Shown: positions 1 through 11,404 of the stretch, in pieces
How positions within the stretch are numbered: position 1 is the stretch's first letter
How the letters are laid out: each line of letters starts with the position of its first letter
Assembly: GCA_013076295.1 (NCBI GenBank)
Contig: RQOL01000374.1
Coordinates: 2,098,743-2,162,742 of the forward strand
From: Sanderia malayensis
Lineage: Eukaryota > Cnidaria > Scyphozoa > Semaeostomeae > Pelagiidae
Reading direction: 5' to 3'
Length of the DNA: 64,000 nt
Translations under genes and position numbers: made by a program
Notes under the pieces: generated by a model
Told to the model about the DNA's origin: nothing
What the model saw: only the letters and a program-made list of their open reading frames with translations
Databases searched by the model: none

Positions 1-10
1 TTTACCAAAG

Positions 11-1358
11 TTGAAATCCAGAATTCTAGAGTTTACTGATGGTGGACCTGGTGTCGGAGTTTCTAACCATGATGTGAAACTGCGCTGTGCGGAGATTATT
101 CTACTTACTAATGCAGACTACTACATTAGACATCATCTTGCAAGTGGTGATAGCAATCAAAATGAAGTAGAGCGTAACCAGAGCTATGTTGGCGATGCAA
201 TATGTGATGGGGGGCAATTGACAGGATGCCATTTGAAGGAGGATTAACAGAGGAGCGAATTGCCAACATTAGTTTGAATGAAGTCGAGCAGCATGAGTAT
301 GATCGAATGAAATATAACGCTTTTCAGGTCTGTGAAGAGCTAACTTGCCAGATTGATGGAGCAATTGCTCCTGGAGGTTTCATGAAGGCATACACACCTG
401 ATAGTGCAGAAGATTTGTTTTTCAAGAATCACAAATCTCTAAAGGAGTTTATCTCCAAAGCAGGTTCAGGGAAGCCATGTCCTGGTCAAAGCTATTTTCA
501 TTCACTGAAAACGTTTATGGAAACTCACATGGAAACAGGGGAAAAGTACATCAAATATGTGAAATGCACTTGTGGAGAATGCATTTATTGCTGAAAGGAT
601 TGGGTAGGACCTCCTTGTACCAAGGTACCAAAACCCTATCCTGACTATGATGCTGAAGGATTACACTACAAAAGTGTGTTTTTGATTCCCAATGAAATAG
701 ATGGAAGGCAGCGAGAAATTGATGATTTTCAACCTTAGAAAACAAGCCGAAATTTTGTTTAAAGAGGGGATGTTGGATAAAGAGGATGACATTGCCACAT
801 TTTCACAGAAGTTCATTCTGGAAATAGATAAAGTGAGAAAATATGTTCAACACTTGACACATTTTTCAATAAAAAAAAAAGAAAAGAGCTGAGCAAAGAG
901 TACATTTAGAACCTCAAGAAAAAAGTAAAGATTTTGCTGATTATGACAGGAAGAATTTATTTGAAAAAGGTATGCTTGCCAAACTGACAGTTCACACGCT
1001 TGATAAGTGTTTGGCTCATTTTAATCTGAAGAACACGCTCAGGCTAAGAAAAGCTGCGAAGGTTCAAGCAATTCAAAGCCATCTGATTGCTACCATGGAC
1101 ACAGGCCATAGAGATGACGAAATTGAATATATGGAAGTTGAACCACAGGAACAAGCAATGCAAGAGCAATATTCTGATGAAGATATGAATTCTGAAACAT
1201 GTGATGAGGATATTGTTATAAGAGATATGCACCCTTCTGATTCATCCTCTGAAAGTACTGATGAAGAGGCAGATTCTTTTGATGCTAGTAGTCTATTTAC
1301 TACTTTGACAAATGGTCGTGTTGCAGTCAATCCTAGAGCAGCCAATTATGTAAGTTAA
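11..1358 (+). pseudogene. Broken orphan gene of a transposon-associated family, SAP-like C-terminal part
   Basis: Consecutive pieces on the plus strand read as one degraded protein. The first piece (11-247) begins inside a conserved block containing TDGGPGVGVSN and YIRHHLASGDS. It shifts frame near 215-230, continues to a TGA at 592-594 just after a cysteine cluster (CTCGECIYC), shifts again near 735, and shifts a third time in the A-run near 870-885. The piece at 972-1358 holds a KLTVHTLDKCL stretch resembling a SAP-type DNA-binding helix pair, followed by an acidic D/E/S-rich tail. I have seen this architecture in uncharacterised proteins of corals and other marine invertebrates, but I know no function for it. 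The 5' end lies outside the window. At least four lesions make it a pseudogene. Confidence 0.6.
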
Positions 1359-2258
1359 CATTGTTTTTTTGTCTGAAAACAAAGAATCTTATTTATTATT
1401 ATACTAAATTTATTATTATACTAAAAACAATTTTTAGAAGAAAATTGTCTCAAATCTTTATTGATACATTCCTTTAATTTTGTTCTTGAGGTTTCATGGT
1501 GATATTTACGGTCTAATAAGTGCACTTTGCAAGTAAGAATTATTCTCATGCGTGGATTTGGTATGGTAAGCCTTTGATATATTATATAATGTTTCAAGAA
1601 GAGACGGAGAATAACACTTCTTTTTTATGCCTTTCGAGTAGTTCAAGTTTGGGGGGCCATGAAATTTTTACTGCTTTTTTAGATGGGCTTTGGAATTTTT
1701 TTTAGTGCTTGAGATGGCGACCAAATTTTTTGCCGAAATGTGCCAAATCACTCCAGCCCCCCCTTGTAGATACTTAATGACCGGTCCCTTAAGTTATCCG
1801 AATATGGCAAGGCTCCCTTTTTCATGGTTTTTGAGGGATGGAAAACAATTTGTGGATATCTCTGTTTAATTCTGCCTTTGAGACGACAACCTTGATATGT
1901 AGTAATTATTCCGTCTGTGTCAGTGACCAGCTTAATGAACTGTCTTACCAAAAAACTAAGCATAAGAATTTGTTGATATTTAATTAAACTTTTTTCGATA
2001 AAATTTCTGCAAAATAGTTTAATGGACCTCTGAAACCTTTTTTCGCCCGGGTCTGCTGGTTTCTTTAATAGAAAATTCACATACTTGAAGTAGCATTTTC
2101 TGTGATACTGTGCTTCGACAGCAACACAATCTTTCCGTCTGATATGTGCCTCAGATACTACTATTAGTATGAGGGGGGCATCAAATGGATCCAGAAGGAG
2201 AAAGGGAGATGGGCATTAAACAAAATTTGAAATTATGCATACAAACTTACCTTTTCTG
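1359..2258. other. No gene seen
   Basis: AT-rich sequence with homopolymer runs. The short open frames here have no recognisable motif or family resemblance. Confidence 0.6.
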
Positions 2259-2744
2259 TCACCCAAATGGGTCCAGCTTTCTAACAATCAGACAAAAGCT
2301 TGGCAAAACGGTAGAGGTTGAACAGAGACTAGGACTCAATGATTTTTTACTAGTGCTAGCAGCAGTGATCAAAGGAGACATTTCAAGTCTTGTTGATCTT
2401 CTTGGTGGTGGCTCACATGGCTCATCATAATGTCCCTGTTCATTATCGTTCTCGTTTTTTCTTTGCTTGGTATTTTGTAATGTTTGAGTGGTTCTTTCGA
2501 GTTTACTTTTGACAGTGAAAGCTCTATAACATGACAAGAGGCCACTCTGAGGAGGAGGGCTGTCAACACTTTTTGGAATTTTGTCAAAAGATTTATTTGC
2601 AACAACAGTAAAGTTTCCATATGGAGACCTAAGACTAAGCCGTTGGTCCCTTCTTTCTTGTATCTTGCTCCATGTTTCTTTCGTTATCTCTCTTAGTGGC
2701 TCTGCTGTACCCTCGAAATGAATGATACACTTTGTTCCATCCAT
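2259..2744 (-). CDS. Hypothetical protein, probably a first coding exon
   Basis: A 161-residue open frame on the minus strand starts at an ATG with the sequence MDGTKCIIHFEG. It contains a LSCYRAFT stretch that recalls the H/C-x2-CY-x2-F(T) signature at the start of several uncharacterised transposon-linked proteins of aquatic invertebrates. A polar, basic linker follows (NENDNEQGHY, PPPRRSTRLE). The frame ends shortly before a GGTAAG (minus-strand sense) that could be a splice donor, so this may be an exon rather than a whole gene. No downstream exon was identified, and the function is unknown. Confidence 0.4.
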   Translation of the reverse strand: MDGTKCIIHFEGTAEPLREITKETWSKIQERRDQRLSLRSPYGNFTVVANKSFDKIPKSVDSPPPQSGLLSCYRAFTVKSKLERTTQTLQNTKQRKNENDNEQGHYDEPCEPPPRRSTRLEMSPLITAASTSKKSLSPSLCSTSTVLPSFCLIVRKLDPFG

Positions 2745-3791
2745 TAACTGAAATTTTTCCTATTTTCATGTTGATGAAGATGAAAACAAAGCAGGCATTT
2801 TATAAATCAAACGATCTGAGTTGCTAAGACAACCGTGGAGCAATTATATTTCTGCCTCGTTTCAGTTAATGATATTTCATAATTTTTCAAAATGGCGTGT
2901 ACGTCGAGAACAACTTCAATTTAGATTAAAAAATATCAACAAACTGCGCCTCGGAAAAGGGGGAACTCTCCAGAATTGTAAGAAGTAGATACGAAAATGG
3001 TAAATTTTGATTAAAAACTTTAGATGCTAGATAACAATAAGAATAATAATTTTTTTTTAAAAACACAGTTCGACAGTGCTCAATACACATATGTGTGGAG
3101 CAGTATATAGAATTAATCTAAATTTAGATTAAATCTGCCTCATGAGTTCATAAGCACGAAACTCAGACTTGCAGGGAATTATATGTCTTTTTTATTGAAC
3201 ATTACTCAATTCTAGATGCTAGATGTGCGCAATGAAAGAGAAAGATTTCCGATCGCAGCGAGTGGCCTATAAGTGGGAGTTAGTATGTTTCCTTTTATGT
3301 AGTAAATGTTGAAAATTATTACGTAAATAGTAGTATGGAGAAGGCATGATTGTTTGAAAGGGATATGTTTGTTGTTTGCAGGAGTGTGAAGATTGTGCAT
3401 GTCAAGGTTGTGAGGGGAAAGAAATGCATACGAAAGGGAGAATGTCGTTCTGAAGAAAAGGAAACTTTAACTTTAACGCTACTACTCAGCATCGCCAATA
3501 TCATTTTGCTCAATCAAATAAAAATAAATTAAATTGTCCACTGCAAAATGTGAAGATGGGAAGGAACTCAGCCAGAAAACCAGTAACACTCAAACCTGCC
3601 CCAACAGGTGAAAAAAATCCAACATAGCAAAGCAAGCTACTGACAATGTCAGCCCTTATCACCGGCTAAGGGAAGCTCATAAAAATTTCATACCCATCAA
3701 ATCCACATCTGTTACATTTTGCAGTTAACCAAGAGAAATTTTTAAATACATATTTCTTTAATCTTATATAAAAAACACGCGAAGAAATAAT
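2745..3791. other. No gene seen
   Basis: AT-rich non-coding sequence. The short open frames near 3200-3530 on both strands overlap one another and show no family resemblance. Confidence 0.55.
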
Positions 3792-4890
3792 TTAGTATGT
3801 AAACACATGGTTTGGAACTGCGGTCTTGAATCGTTCCAGATCTTTTGTCATAGTGACTTTATCTGGGAGACTGTTCCAATCTACAATCGTTCTGGGAAAG
3901 AAACTGTATTTGTAGCTGTCACATGATGTGTTCACCTGAATGGGTCTCCATGCCACTGAAGAGAGAGATCTAGTTGATCGCATTGTTGGCATCATGATGT
4001 ATGGTGGTAATGGGATTGCAATATCGTTATTCTATATTTTGAACATCAATACAAGCCGTGCATACAGTCGACGTTGATGAAGAGCAGGCCATTCAAGTTG
4101 GCATTGGAGGTCCGGAAAGGCAGGGAGTGGGAAAAAATTACACATTTACAGGTGGAAAATTTCTCATTATCAGGAATTTTTGTCAGAAGTGAGTACACTG
4201 TGCAGTTGGAAGTGTTGTAGGATCATGAATGGCAAAGTTGTAAATGTGTGGATGTGGCAGGGGTATGGTGTAAAAATTATATTATAATTATAAGTTATAT
4301 GAATACCACAGAGAACAGTTTTTAGACTGGATTTATGCCCATCTATTTGACAGTATTGTTTTCTGTCAGTTACGTATGAAGTGAACCAACGAAGAGGTGT
4401 CCCCATTATTCCATATCTACTTAGCTTTGAAATGAGGATTCCGTGGTCCACCGTATCAAACAACTTTTTTAGGCCCAGAAATACACTTATGTTAATGTTC
4501 CATTTGTCGATGTTGGAGAACCATAGGTCTGTGACATTAAGTAGTGAGGTCAAGGTGCTATGCATCTTTAAAAATGCATGTTGACAACTTGAAAAGCTCT
4601 TGTGCACTTTCAAGTAATTTGAGATTTGATCATGCCCAACTTTTTCAAGTAGCCTTGCAAATACTGATAATACAGATAGTGGCCTATAGTTACTCATGTC
4701 ACTTTCGAACCAGACTTGAAAATAGAGGTCACCCTAAGTAATTTCCAGATTTCAGGAAAAATACCCTTTTTGAATGAGGAATTGAATATAGCTGCTAGAG
4801 GTTTACATAAGACGTCTGCCGCATCCTTTATTAGTTTCACAGAAATCTTACGATATCCTGCAGATTTTGAGCACTTCATCTTATTGATTT
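3792..4890 (-). pseudogene. Non-LTR retrotransposon (LINE) reverse transcriptase fragment
   Basis: Three minus-strand pieces belong to one LINE polymerase. 4694-4879 carries the segment before the RT (KSAGYRKISVKLIKDAADVL, then FPEIWKLLRVTSIFKSG). 4170-4697 carries RT motifs including MSNYRPLSVLSVFARLLEK and the SVFLGLKKLFDTVDH block, where DLKKAFD is usual. 3792-3995 is the C-terminal tail with FFPRTIVDWNSLP. The segment that should hold the catalytic F/Y-A-D-D is missing: the frame leaves the family after the usual G-I-P position near 4300. The residues fit the Jockey/CR1/L2 side of the LINE tree. The copy is 5'-truncated, internally deleted and inactive. Confidence 0.85.
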
Positions 4891-4911
4891 CATTTTTGAC
4901 TCGCGGACATC

Positions 4912-5679
4912 AGGACGGGAGTCTTTGCAATCGCTCTGGAAAAGACAATGGCCGGTCACGTGAATAGCACCTACCATAATGCTTTGCGATTTCTTTGTTT
5001 CACATTGTTTTCACATATCAGCACAGCCAAAAATGTGTTTACACATCAACGGTTGGCAAAAGATACTAGTGGTCAAAAGGTTGTACTCTCGCCTCGCATA
5101 TTTTGTAATGGCGGATTGAAGACAATGGACCAATGTTGGAGAGAGGAAGAAATAACAACAAGTTTGAAATGAAACAAAGCAAACATGAGATGATTAAACA
5201 TTCCAGTTATCTGTAAAGTGCATAAAACACAAATGCACAATGATATATGTAGATTGTTCCAAATCCAAACAGTTTGTCGTCCTGGAGTGATGGCCTAGCT
5301 CAATCCAACAACGTTAACCTCTCATCTTAAGTTGGAATGATTCGCAAACGATTTAAAATGAAAAGCAAATTGAAGAAATTGAATAATGTTTCAAATTAAA
5401 AAACACGATTGCCGATTTTCGTGTATACAGCCGCAACCCAGTCACGAGTTATTAAAGTTAGAAAGGCCAGAAAATCAGTATGTTTACATAGTTGCATATT
5501 TTTGTGTGCAGCGAGCCTTGCCTTGTCTGTCTTGCGGAAGAACAAAAACAATGGCAAGTTTGGGGGCCTCTGTGGAGACTCTTTGCATCAAGAGGACGGG
5601 AGTCTTTGCAATCGCTCTGGAAAAGACAATGGCCGGTCACGTGAATAGCACCTATCATAATGCTTTGCGATTTCTTTGT
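4912..5679 (+). repeat. 87-bp direct repeat pair (4912-4998 and 5593-5679)
   Basis: The two copies start with AGGACGGGAGTCTTTGCAAT and end with GCGATTTCTTTGT. They differ at a single base (CCTACCAT against CCTATCAT) and lie 681 bp apart. Weaker similarity continues for about 35 bp past each copy (ATATCA-CACAGC). Both contain a CACGTG palindrome. The left copy abuts the end of the LINE fragment. The origin is unknown. Confidence 0.8.
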
Positions 5680-6261
5680 GAAACTGGCGTCGGCGTGTTT
5701 CACTTATCATATCAACACAGCGGGAGAAAGATGGAAAATACACTGGGAAAATAGATTAAGGTATGGTTGTGGTTGATGAATTTCTCAACTCAATTCTCAT
5801 TTTTGGGGGTAAAGAGAAGAAAGGGCTGAGGAAGTTCGCTGGGAAAGTTCACAGCACAGAGGTACATAAATTTGCAATTAACTTCAAATATCTAAGCTCA
5901 TTCTTGCTTTTCTTGTTTGAATAATTATTGCAGTTTAGAATAGGTCAATAACAGGTTGAAAATAGACCAAAAGTGGCGCAACTGCTAGTGCAGTAGTGAG
6001 GTTGAGGCCTACCTACCTACCTAGCCTAGCTAGCCTATATAATAGGCAGCTAATTTTCTTCACTGCAACTCCCTTACTTCAAAACATTTCAAAAATATTA
6101 AAAAAGCATTAGGCTAGGCCTATTTTATTGCAAATTATACAACAAGTGTTTTTTTACTGGAATAAGGAGTTAAGTTTGTTATGAGTATGACACTTTATTT
6201 TATTGTTTTATCACCTCAAAATGAGTTTCTGCCATGTTTGGCTTGCCATGATGGCGAAAAA
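5680..6261. other. No gene seen
   Basis: Non-coding sequence with CCTA/GGCCTA-type low-complexity runs around 6005-6050 and 6110. No coding frame is supported. Confidence 0.55.
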
Positions 6262-6318
6262 ACAGACATTCAAGGCAAAATTTTCACCTGTGGTGAAAAT
6301 TTTGCCTTGAATGTCTGT
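6262..6318. repeat. Perfect 27-bp inverted repeat (hairpin)
   Basis: Left arm 6262-6288 and right arm 6292-6318 are exact reverse complements, separated by the 3-nt loop TGT. The arms begin ACAGACATTCAAGG. The hairpin lies about 215 bp upstream of the first Helentron reading frame, so it may be a terminal or regulatory structure of that element or an unrelated foldback. Confidence 0.9.
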
Positions 6319-6532
6319 GAAATGTTTTACATGACTCATAAGAAAACAGAAATGAACTTTGACAGCATTGTTTGCTTTTCAATTGATGTGATTTCAGTGT
6401 ATGACAGCTCCTCATTTTGGGGTGATAACATTTACTAAATTCATATTGCAAGAAAAAAGTGTGTAGATATAATTTTTTGACATTAAATTCTTTAAATGAC
6501 AGTGTTTATTGTCAATGTTTTGAAAAGGAAAA

Positions 6533-8804
6533 ATGGATTTTGAATGTACACATGCTTCTGTGGGTAGTACTTTTCATTGGTTGTTTTCTCCTGTGTCAGA
6601 AAACCTACAAATTACATTATGCTCACAGCTTCAAATACCATTAATAGTGCAACATCCATCAACGATTCCAAAAAAATTAAATTATCCATCAAAGCTGGAA
6701 TTGATTAAAGGTGATTCAAATTGTTTGTTCAGATGCTTTTCATATATGTTGACAGAGAGGCAACAATACCATAACATTTTAAGATTGAAGATAACCAAAT
6801 TTATGCATGAAATTGAAATTGTATTAAGTGGACAAATTTCAGGAACTGTGGAAGGTTACCTGACAGCTACCAGAATGAGGCAAAATGGAGTATGGGGTAC
6901 TGATGTTGAGATATTAACAGCATCACATTTATTTGCGACTGATATTTATGTTTATTCTAATTCTAAATTTGGTCCATCTCTTAAATGGTCAAGGTTTTCA
7001 GTTGATAACTTAACATATAATTCCAATGACAGTTATGAGGCATTTTATATTCAGAATATAAATGGAGTACATTATGATGTAGTTGTTGATGTTTCCTTTA
7101 GACAGTTGAGAAGTCCAGGATTAGAAAATGAAATATTCAAAAGCAGTTCACCATCACATTTGAATTCATACTATGTGTCAAGAGAGAAAATTAAGAAGCT
7201 TGGTTTAATTATAAAAGATGTTGGGGGCGATGGTTTTTTCGAGCTATATCTGACCAGCTTTATAATACTCCAGACTATCATATGCAAATCAGAAATGCTA
7301 GTGTAAACTATATTTTGAACCATGCACATCAATTTATTGAAAGTATGGGAATTCCTTTTGAAACATGTATAGAGAATATGTCAAAGAAAGGAACTTGGTG
7401 TGACAATATCATAATACAGGCTGTATCAAATGTTCTCAATTGCAAAATTTACATAATTGAATCCATGCAAACTTTTTCTGATCACACAATTATTTCCCCC
7501 TCTTTTAACACAGTAAAAACTTTGAAAACTCTTTACATTGGTCACATTGATGAATCTCACTATGTATCTACCACTGTAGCAAATAAAAAACTTAGCATTG
7601 ACCATGACTATTTCCATAAAAATATTGATTATCACAAATGTAATACTGCATGTTATGAAAAAAGTCAGGAAGCTCACAGTGAAACTAAAAAAAAGAAATA
7701 TGTCAATCTCTTTACAAATAATCAAAATGAAAGTTTCACATCAAAAAATGAAATTGTTGATAATGTGCAATTTCAATTTGAAATATTTCAGAAATTAATT
7801 GATAAATTTCATGTTAGCATTTCCACAGGTCCTGAGTACATTTGCACATGTTGCGATCAATTGTGGTTTAGGTGTAGTGTTGTGCTTTGCAAACCTCATC
7901 TGTAAATTAATTTTGAGAAATTACTGAAATCATGCATTACTGGTATCAAGAGTATGGATGGTAAGGAGTGGATTTGTTGTACATGTCATCAAAACATTCT
8001 AAAAGGAATACTGCCAGCATGTGCAAAGTCAAATAACATGGAATTTCCAGTGAAACCAGATGTTCTCTGCCTTACATCACTGGAAGAAAGACTTGTATCA
8101 CCACGAATCCCATTCATGCAAATTAGAGAATTGCCAAGGGGCAGGCAATTAAGCATACATGGAAATGTTGTCAATGTCCCAGTAGATGTGAACACACAAC
8201 TGTAAATCTTCTGCCAAGGAGTTTATCAGATTCTAAAACTATTCCAGTAAAACTGAAACGACGAATGGAATATAAACATCATTACAGTTTTCAAACTATA
8301 CGACCCACAATGGTTTTCAAAGCAGCCCAATATTTAACTGAAAACAGTGAACTCTTTAGGTCTGAAGGTGTGAATCTATGCTCTGATTGGTTGGAAAATT
8401 TGTCTTCCATCAACTCATCAGAATGGTCTAATTTTTTAGATACTGATTTTGAAAATAATCCAGGAAATTCTGATATAGGAAGTGCCAATGAACTTGAAAA
8501 TGTTGAAAATGTAAGCAGAGATGACAATAATTTGCTGAAAAATGAAAAAATTGCAGAACAAATAACAGTTGTATGGTGCGAAATAGAAGAGCGTAGTGCA
8601 GGTAATTTGGACAGTTTATTAGAGTCTCCCGAGCCTTTGCAAATTTGTGAGCAGATAATAAATTTGGCACCTGGCCAAGAAAGTAAGCCTTTGGGGTTAT
8701 TTATTGACAAAGATGCAGAGTATTTAGCTTTTCCAACCATATTCTGTGGACAGCGCAGATATGATAATAATGCGAGAAAAGTTCCAGTTCAGTATAGCAC
8801 AATA
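6533..8804 (+). pseudogene. Helentron polyprotein N-terminal part: two OTU domains and zinc clusters
   Basis: The first OTU-type cysteine protease domain has its catalytic Asp/Cys block at KGDSNCLFRCFSYM and a candidate His at GVHYDVV. A second OTU domain begins near 7215, where the block reads VGGDGFF. It has lost the residues that normally supply the catalytic cysteine and shifts frame there; the continuation is at 7282-7905, with a candidate His at DESHYVS. A TAA at 7903-7905 interrupts the zinc-cluster region (ICTCCDQLW, then EWICCTCHQN from 7954), and the frame shifts again near 8195. The remaining frame (8265-8804) runs to the edge of the inserted Harbinger and resumes at 11405. OTU domains are typical of Helentrons, but their role in transposition is not established. 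Confidence 0.85.
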
Positions 8805-8989
8805 GGGAGTTTACGAAAGTAGAACCGCAACTTGAACGCCAACTTCATTGCGTCACGAAGTTGCGGTCGAGGCTTTGATACAAAGTCTCATTACGATCTG
8901 CTAAGGGGGAGGGACGTCGTAGATTATTTTGGCGGGAAATTTTGAAACGAAAAGTGCCTAAATTTTGAAACGAAAACTAACTTTTTTAA

Positions 8990-10066
8990 ATGCTGAAATT
9001 CAGGGAAAATAGAATAGCTTTGTTCTTCGCACACCAGCAGAAGCTGATTAACAATGAAGAATTTCTGTTATTATATGATGTAAACACATCAACAAGCCCT
9101 TGTTATCCATATTGGGCCTATGACAGCTTTGAACTGGATGCTTTGTCAGATGACGAATGTAAATCAGGGTTCAGGTTTGCTCGCAACGATATATATTTGC
9201 TGATGGATGCCATGCAAATCCCCCAGGAAATTATATGCTACAATGGATTGCATGTTGATGGGATTGAAGCCCTGTGCACACTGTTAAAAAGGTTTGCCTA
9301 CCCCTGCCGATATCTTGACCTCATTCCAAGATTTGCTAAACCTGTTCCCCAATTGTGTTTGGCATCAAACCATGTAATGAATTTACTTTATAATCAATGG
9401 AGCCGTTTACTAACAAGTTTTGAGCAGCATTGGCTGTCCCCAGAAAATTTGTTACAATTTGCTGAAGCCATTCATGAAAAGGGGGCGGCATTGCAGAATT
9501 GTTGGGGCTTCATCGATGGTACCGTTCGGCCGGTTTCTCGTCCTGGTAGGAATCAAAGGGTGCTTTACAACGGACATAAAAAAGTTCACTCCATCAAATT
9601 CCAATCAGTTGCCACACCAAACGGGCTTGTTGCAAATCTGTATGGACCTGTGGAAGGGAAACGCCATGACAGTGGTATGCTGGCTCAGTCAGGACTACTT
9701 GATAACTTGCAGCAACATTCACATTGCCCTGATGGAAACATTCTCTGTATTTATGGTGATCCAGCCTACCCGCTACGACCACATCTTCAAGCCCCATTTA
9801 AAGGTGGAAATGTCACCCCTCTGCAAAAAGAGCGGAATAAATCATTGAGCCAAGTACGGGTTTCTGTAGAGTGGATTTTTGGAGACATTGTCACATTCTT
9901 TAAATTTTTGGACTTCAAAAAGAACTTAAAAGTACAGCTGAGTGCAGTTGGCAAGATGTACATTGTATGTGCACTTCTTCAAAACGCAAGAAGTTGTTTA
10001 TATGGTTCTACTACATCAGAATATTTTGGTATCAACCCGCCAGAGCTTGGAGACTACTTTATTTGA
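8990..10066 (+). CDS. Harbinger transposase (DDE_Tnp_4 nuclease, HARBI1-like)
   Basis: The 358-residue uninterrupted frame has the length and layout of HARBI1-type nucleases. The catalytic triad is visible as D176 in GFIDGTV, D257 in YGDPAYPL and E294 in SVEWIFGD. An N-terminal region with a helical segment (GIEALCTLLKRFAYP) precedes the catalytic core. In this family the nuclease cuts the transposon ends but needs the partner Myb-like protein to reach the nucleus and bind the ends. That partner is encoded convergently at 10276-10971. The ATG chosen is the first in frame after the TIR, and no stop or frameshift is present. The protein is plausibly active. Confidence 0.93.
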   Translation: MLKFRENRIALFFAHQQKLINNEEFLLLYDVNTSTSPCYPYWAYDSFELDALSDDECKSGFRFARNDIYLLMDAMQIPQEIICYNGLHVDGIEALCTLLKRFAYPCRYLDLIPRFAKPVPQLCLASNHVMNLLYNQWSRLLTSFEQHWLSPENLLQFAEAIHEKGAALQNCWGFIDGTVRPVSRPGRNQRVLYNGHKKVHSIKFQSVATPNGLVANLYGPVEGKRHDSGMLAQSGLLDNLQQHSHCPDGNILCIYGDPAYPLRPHLQAPFKGGNVTPLQKERNKSLSQVRVSVEWIFGDIVTFFKFLDFKKNLKVQLSAVGKMYIVCALLQNARSCLYGSTTSEYFGINPPELGDYFI

Positions 10067-10275
10067 AGAAACATAACATTGTAAGAACATGAACAATTTA
10101 ATTTAACAAAATAGGAAACTTTAAGTTTCTTACAAAAAACAAATTTGGTCAGAACTTTGTTCCAAACACTTCTTTCAAAATCATCTCAGTTCAGTTATTG
10201 TAACTTTGGAAACAGAATAATGAAAATAACTTGGTCAAAAGTAAACATAACTCAATTTATTGATGAATTGTCTCT

Positions 10276-10971
10276 TTATTGTTCATTATTTGGCAGAATT
10301 CGCTGCAGGAGAGACAAGAAGAGCATATTTTGCTGTTGCTGTTGCTGTAGAATTTGCTGTGTTTGCTCATGCTGTCTTCTTAGTTGCTCAGATAAAGCAT
10401 TTTGCTGTTCCTTTTGCAATTGAAGCTCTTCTTTCTTTAACAAAATTTCTTCCCTTTTAATTTCCTCATCTTTGACAGCCCTTTCTCTCAAGTATTGAAT
10501 TGTTTCTGTGCCTCTTACCTTCCTGGTCTTGTCTTCCTCAGTTCTCTTCCTTTTACGTGTTTCTCCAAAGCTTTCTAGGGAAACCATTCTCATTTCTTCA
10601 GCTTGCAAGACTTCTTCTTCTTGCTTTTTTCTTTTCTCTGACACAACGTTATGATGTAAAGTAGCCGCTTCATCAAACTGCTCAACAATATCACGCATAG
10701 TGACCATTACTTCATCTTCCTCTGGACTTGTTCCAGATGCTCTTCTGTCTTCATTGGTTTCCTTCTTGAACCGCTTTTCAAGAACTTTATAGCGTTCTCT
10801 CACAGATCTTGCATCCAGTGGCTTAAAACTTGGTTCTTTCAAACTTGTCAAGCTCTCTGAAATTCGTGTCCACGCCATACCCCTTTCTGGTGAGCCATGC
10901 TTGTGCTGCCATGGCTGGAACAGGAGAATTTCTCTCACTAGGGCAACATCATGCTCTTGGAGCCATTGCAT
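10276..10971 (-). CDS. Harbinger Myb/SANT-like DNA-binding partner protein
   Basis: A 231-residue intact frame on the minus strand. Residues 1-85 form a Myb/SANT/MADF-like trihelix (HDVALVREILLFQPW, GMAWTRISESL, RSVRERYKVLEKRFK). Residues 85-130 are acidic. A long charged coiled coil from about 130 to 215 is rich in K, R, E and Q and ends in poly-Q (QQILQQQQQQ). This matches the second protein of PIF/Harbinger transposons, which binds subterminal repeats and brings the nuclease into the nucleus. The start is the ATG at 10971, upstream of which about 430 bp lead to the right TIR and could hold the promoter. Confidence 0.85.
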   Translation of the reverse strand: MQWLQEHDVALVREILLFQPWQHKHGSPERGMAWTRISESLTSLKEPSFKPLDARSVRERYKVLEKRFKKETNEDRRASGTSPEEDEVMVTMRDIVEQFDEAATLHHNVVSEKRKKQEEEVLQAEEMRMVSLESFGETRKRKRTEEDKTRKVRGTETIQYLRERAVKDEEIKREEILLKKEELQLQKEQQNALSEQLRRQHEQTQQILQQQQQQNMLFLSLLQRILPNNEQ

Positions 10972-11404
10972 TGGTTTTCTGAATAGGAAACAAATGTGAT
11001 AGTGTACCTTCCCAGGCTAGTACATTTTAAGGCAATAATATTAGGCCTAACATCTAGGCTAGGCCTAGATAGCTATGTCAAATTAAACGAATTTAGAGTT
11101 TACAGCTTGACCTGCCCCTGCCAAAATATAGGGGTTCAATAGTTTTCGGCTCTATTATCCTTGTTCCAAACTGCAGGTCAGTTTAGGTGGATCACAAAAG
11201 GAAAAGGATACTTACGATTTTGACTTGCCAGCTTGGGCGATGTTCACGTTCTTGACAGAACTTCAAAACAGCGTGGATGCGGTTGGTTGCCTCATAGCCA
11301 GAACGTCTTATTTGAAGGAGATACCCCTTGCGCATGCGCACTATTAAAAAACCTTCCATGAAGTCCAAGTTGAGGTCGCAACATGCACTTTCGTAAACTC
11401 CCTA

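Larger units (their letters stand above)
8805..11402 (+). mobile_element. PIF/Harbinger DNA transposon, structurally intact
   Basis: The 2598-bp element starts GGGAGTTTACGAAAGT (8805-8820) and ends with its exact reverse complement (11387-11402), giving 16-bp perfect TIRs. Similarity continues imperfectly inward (GCAACTT, ACTTCAT). A TA dinucleotide flanks both sides (8803-8804 and 11403-11404). It encodes the two proteins expected of Harbingers, a DDE nuclease and a Myb/SANT-like DNA-binding protein, in convergent orientation. Neither frame is broken. It lies inside the Helentron reading frame, which continues in the same frame on both sides if one TA is counted. A canonical Harbinger target duplication is 3 bp; only 2 bp are clear here. 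Confidence 0.93.

Noticed and set aside
5386..5754. Plus-strand frames across the 87-bp repeat as a gene
   Set aside because: Two frames overlap, neither shows family resemblance, and both copies of the repeat create similar accidental frames.
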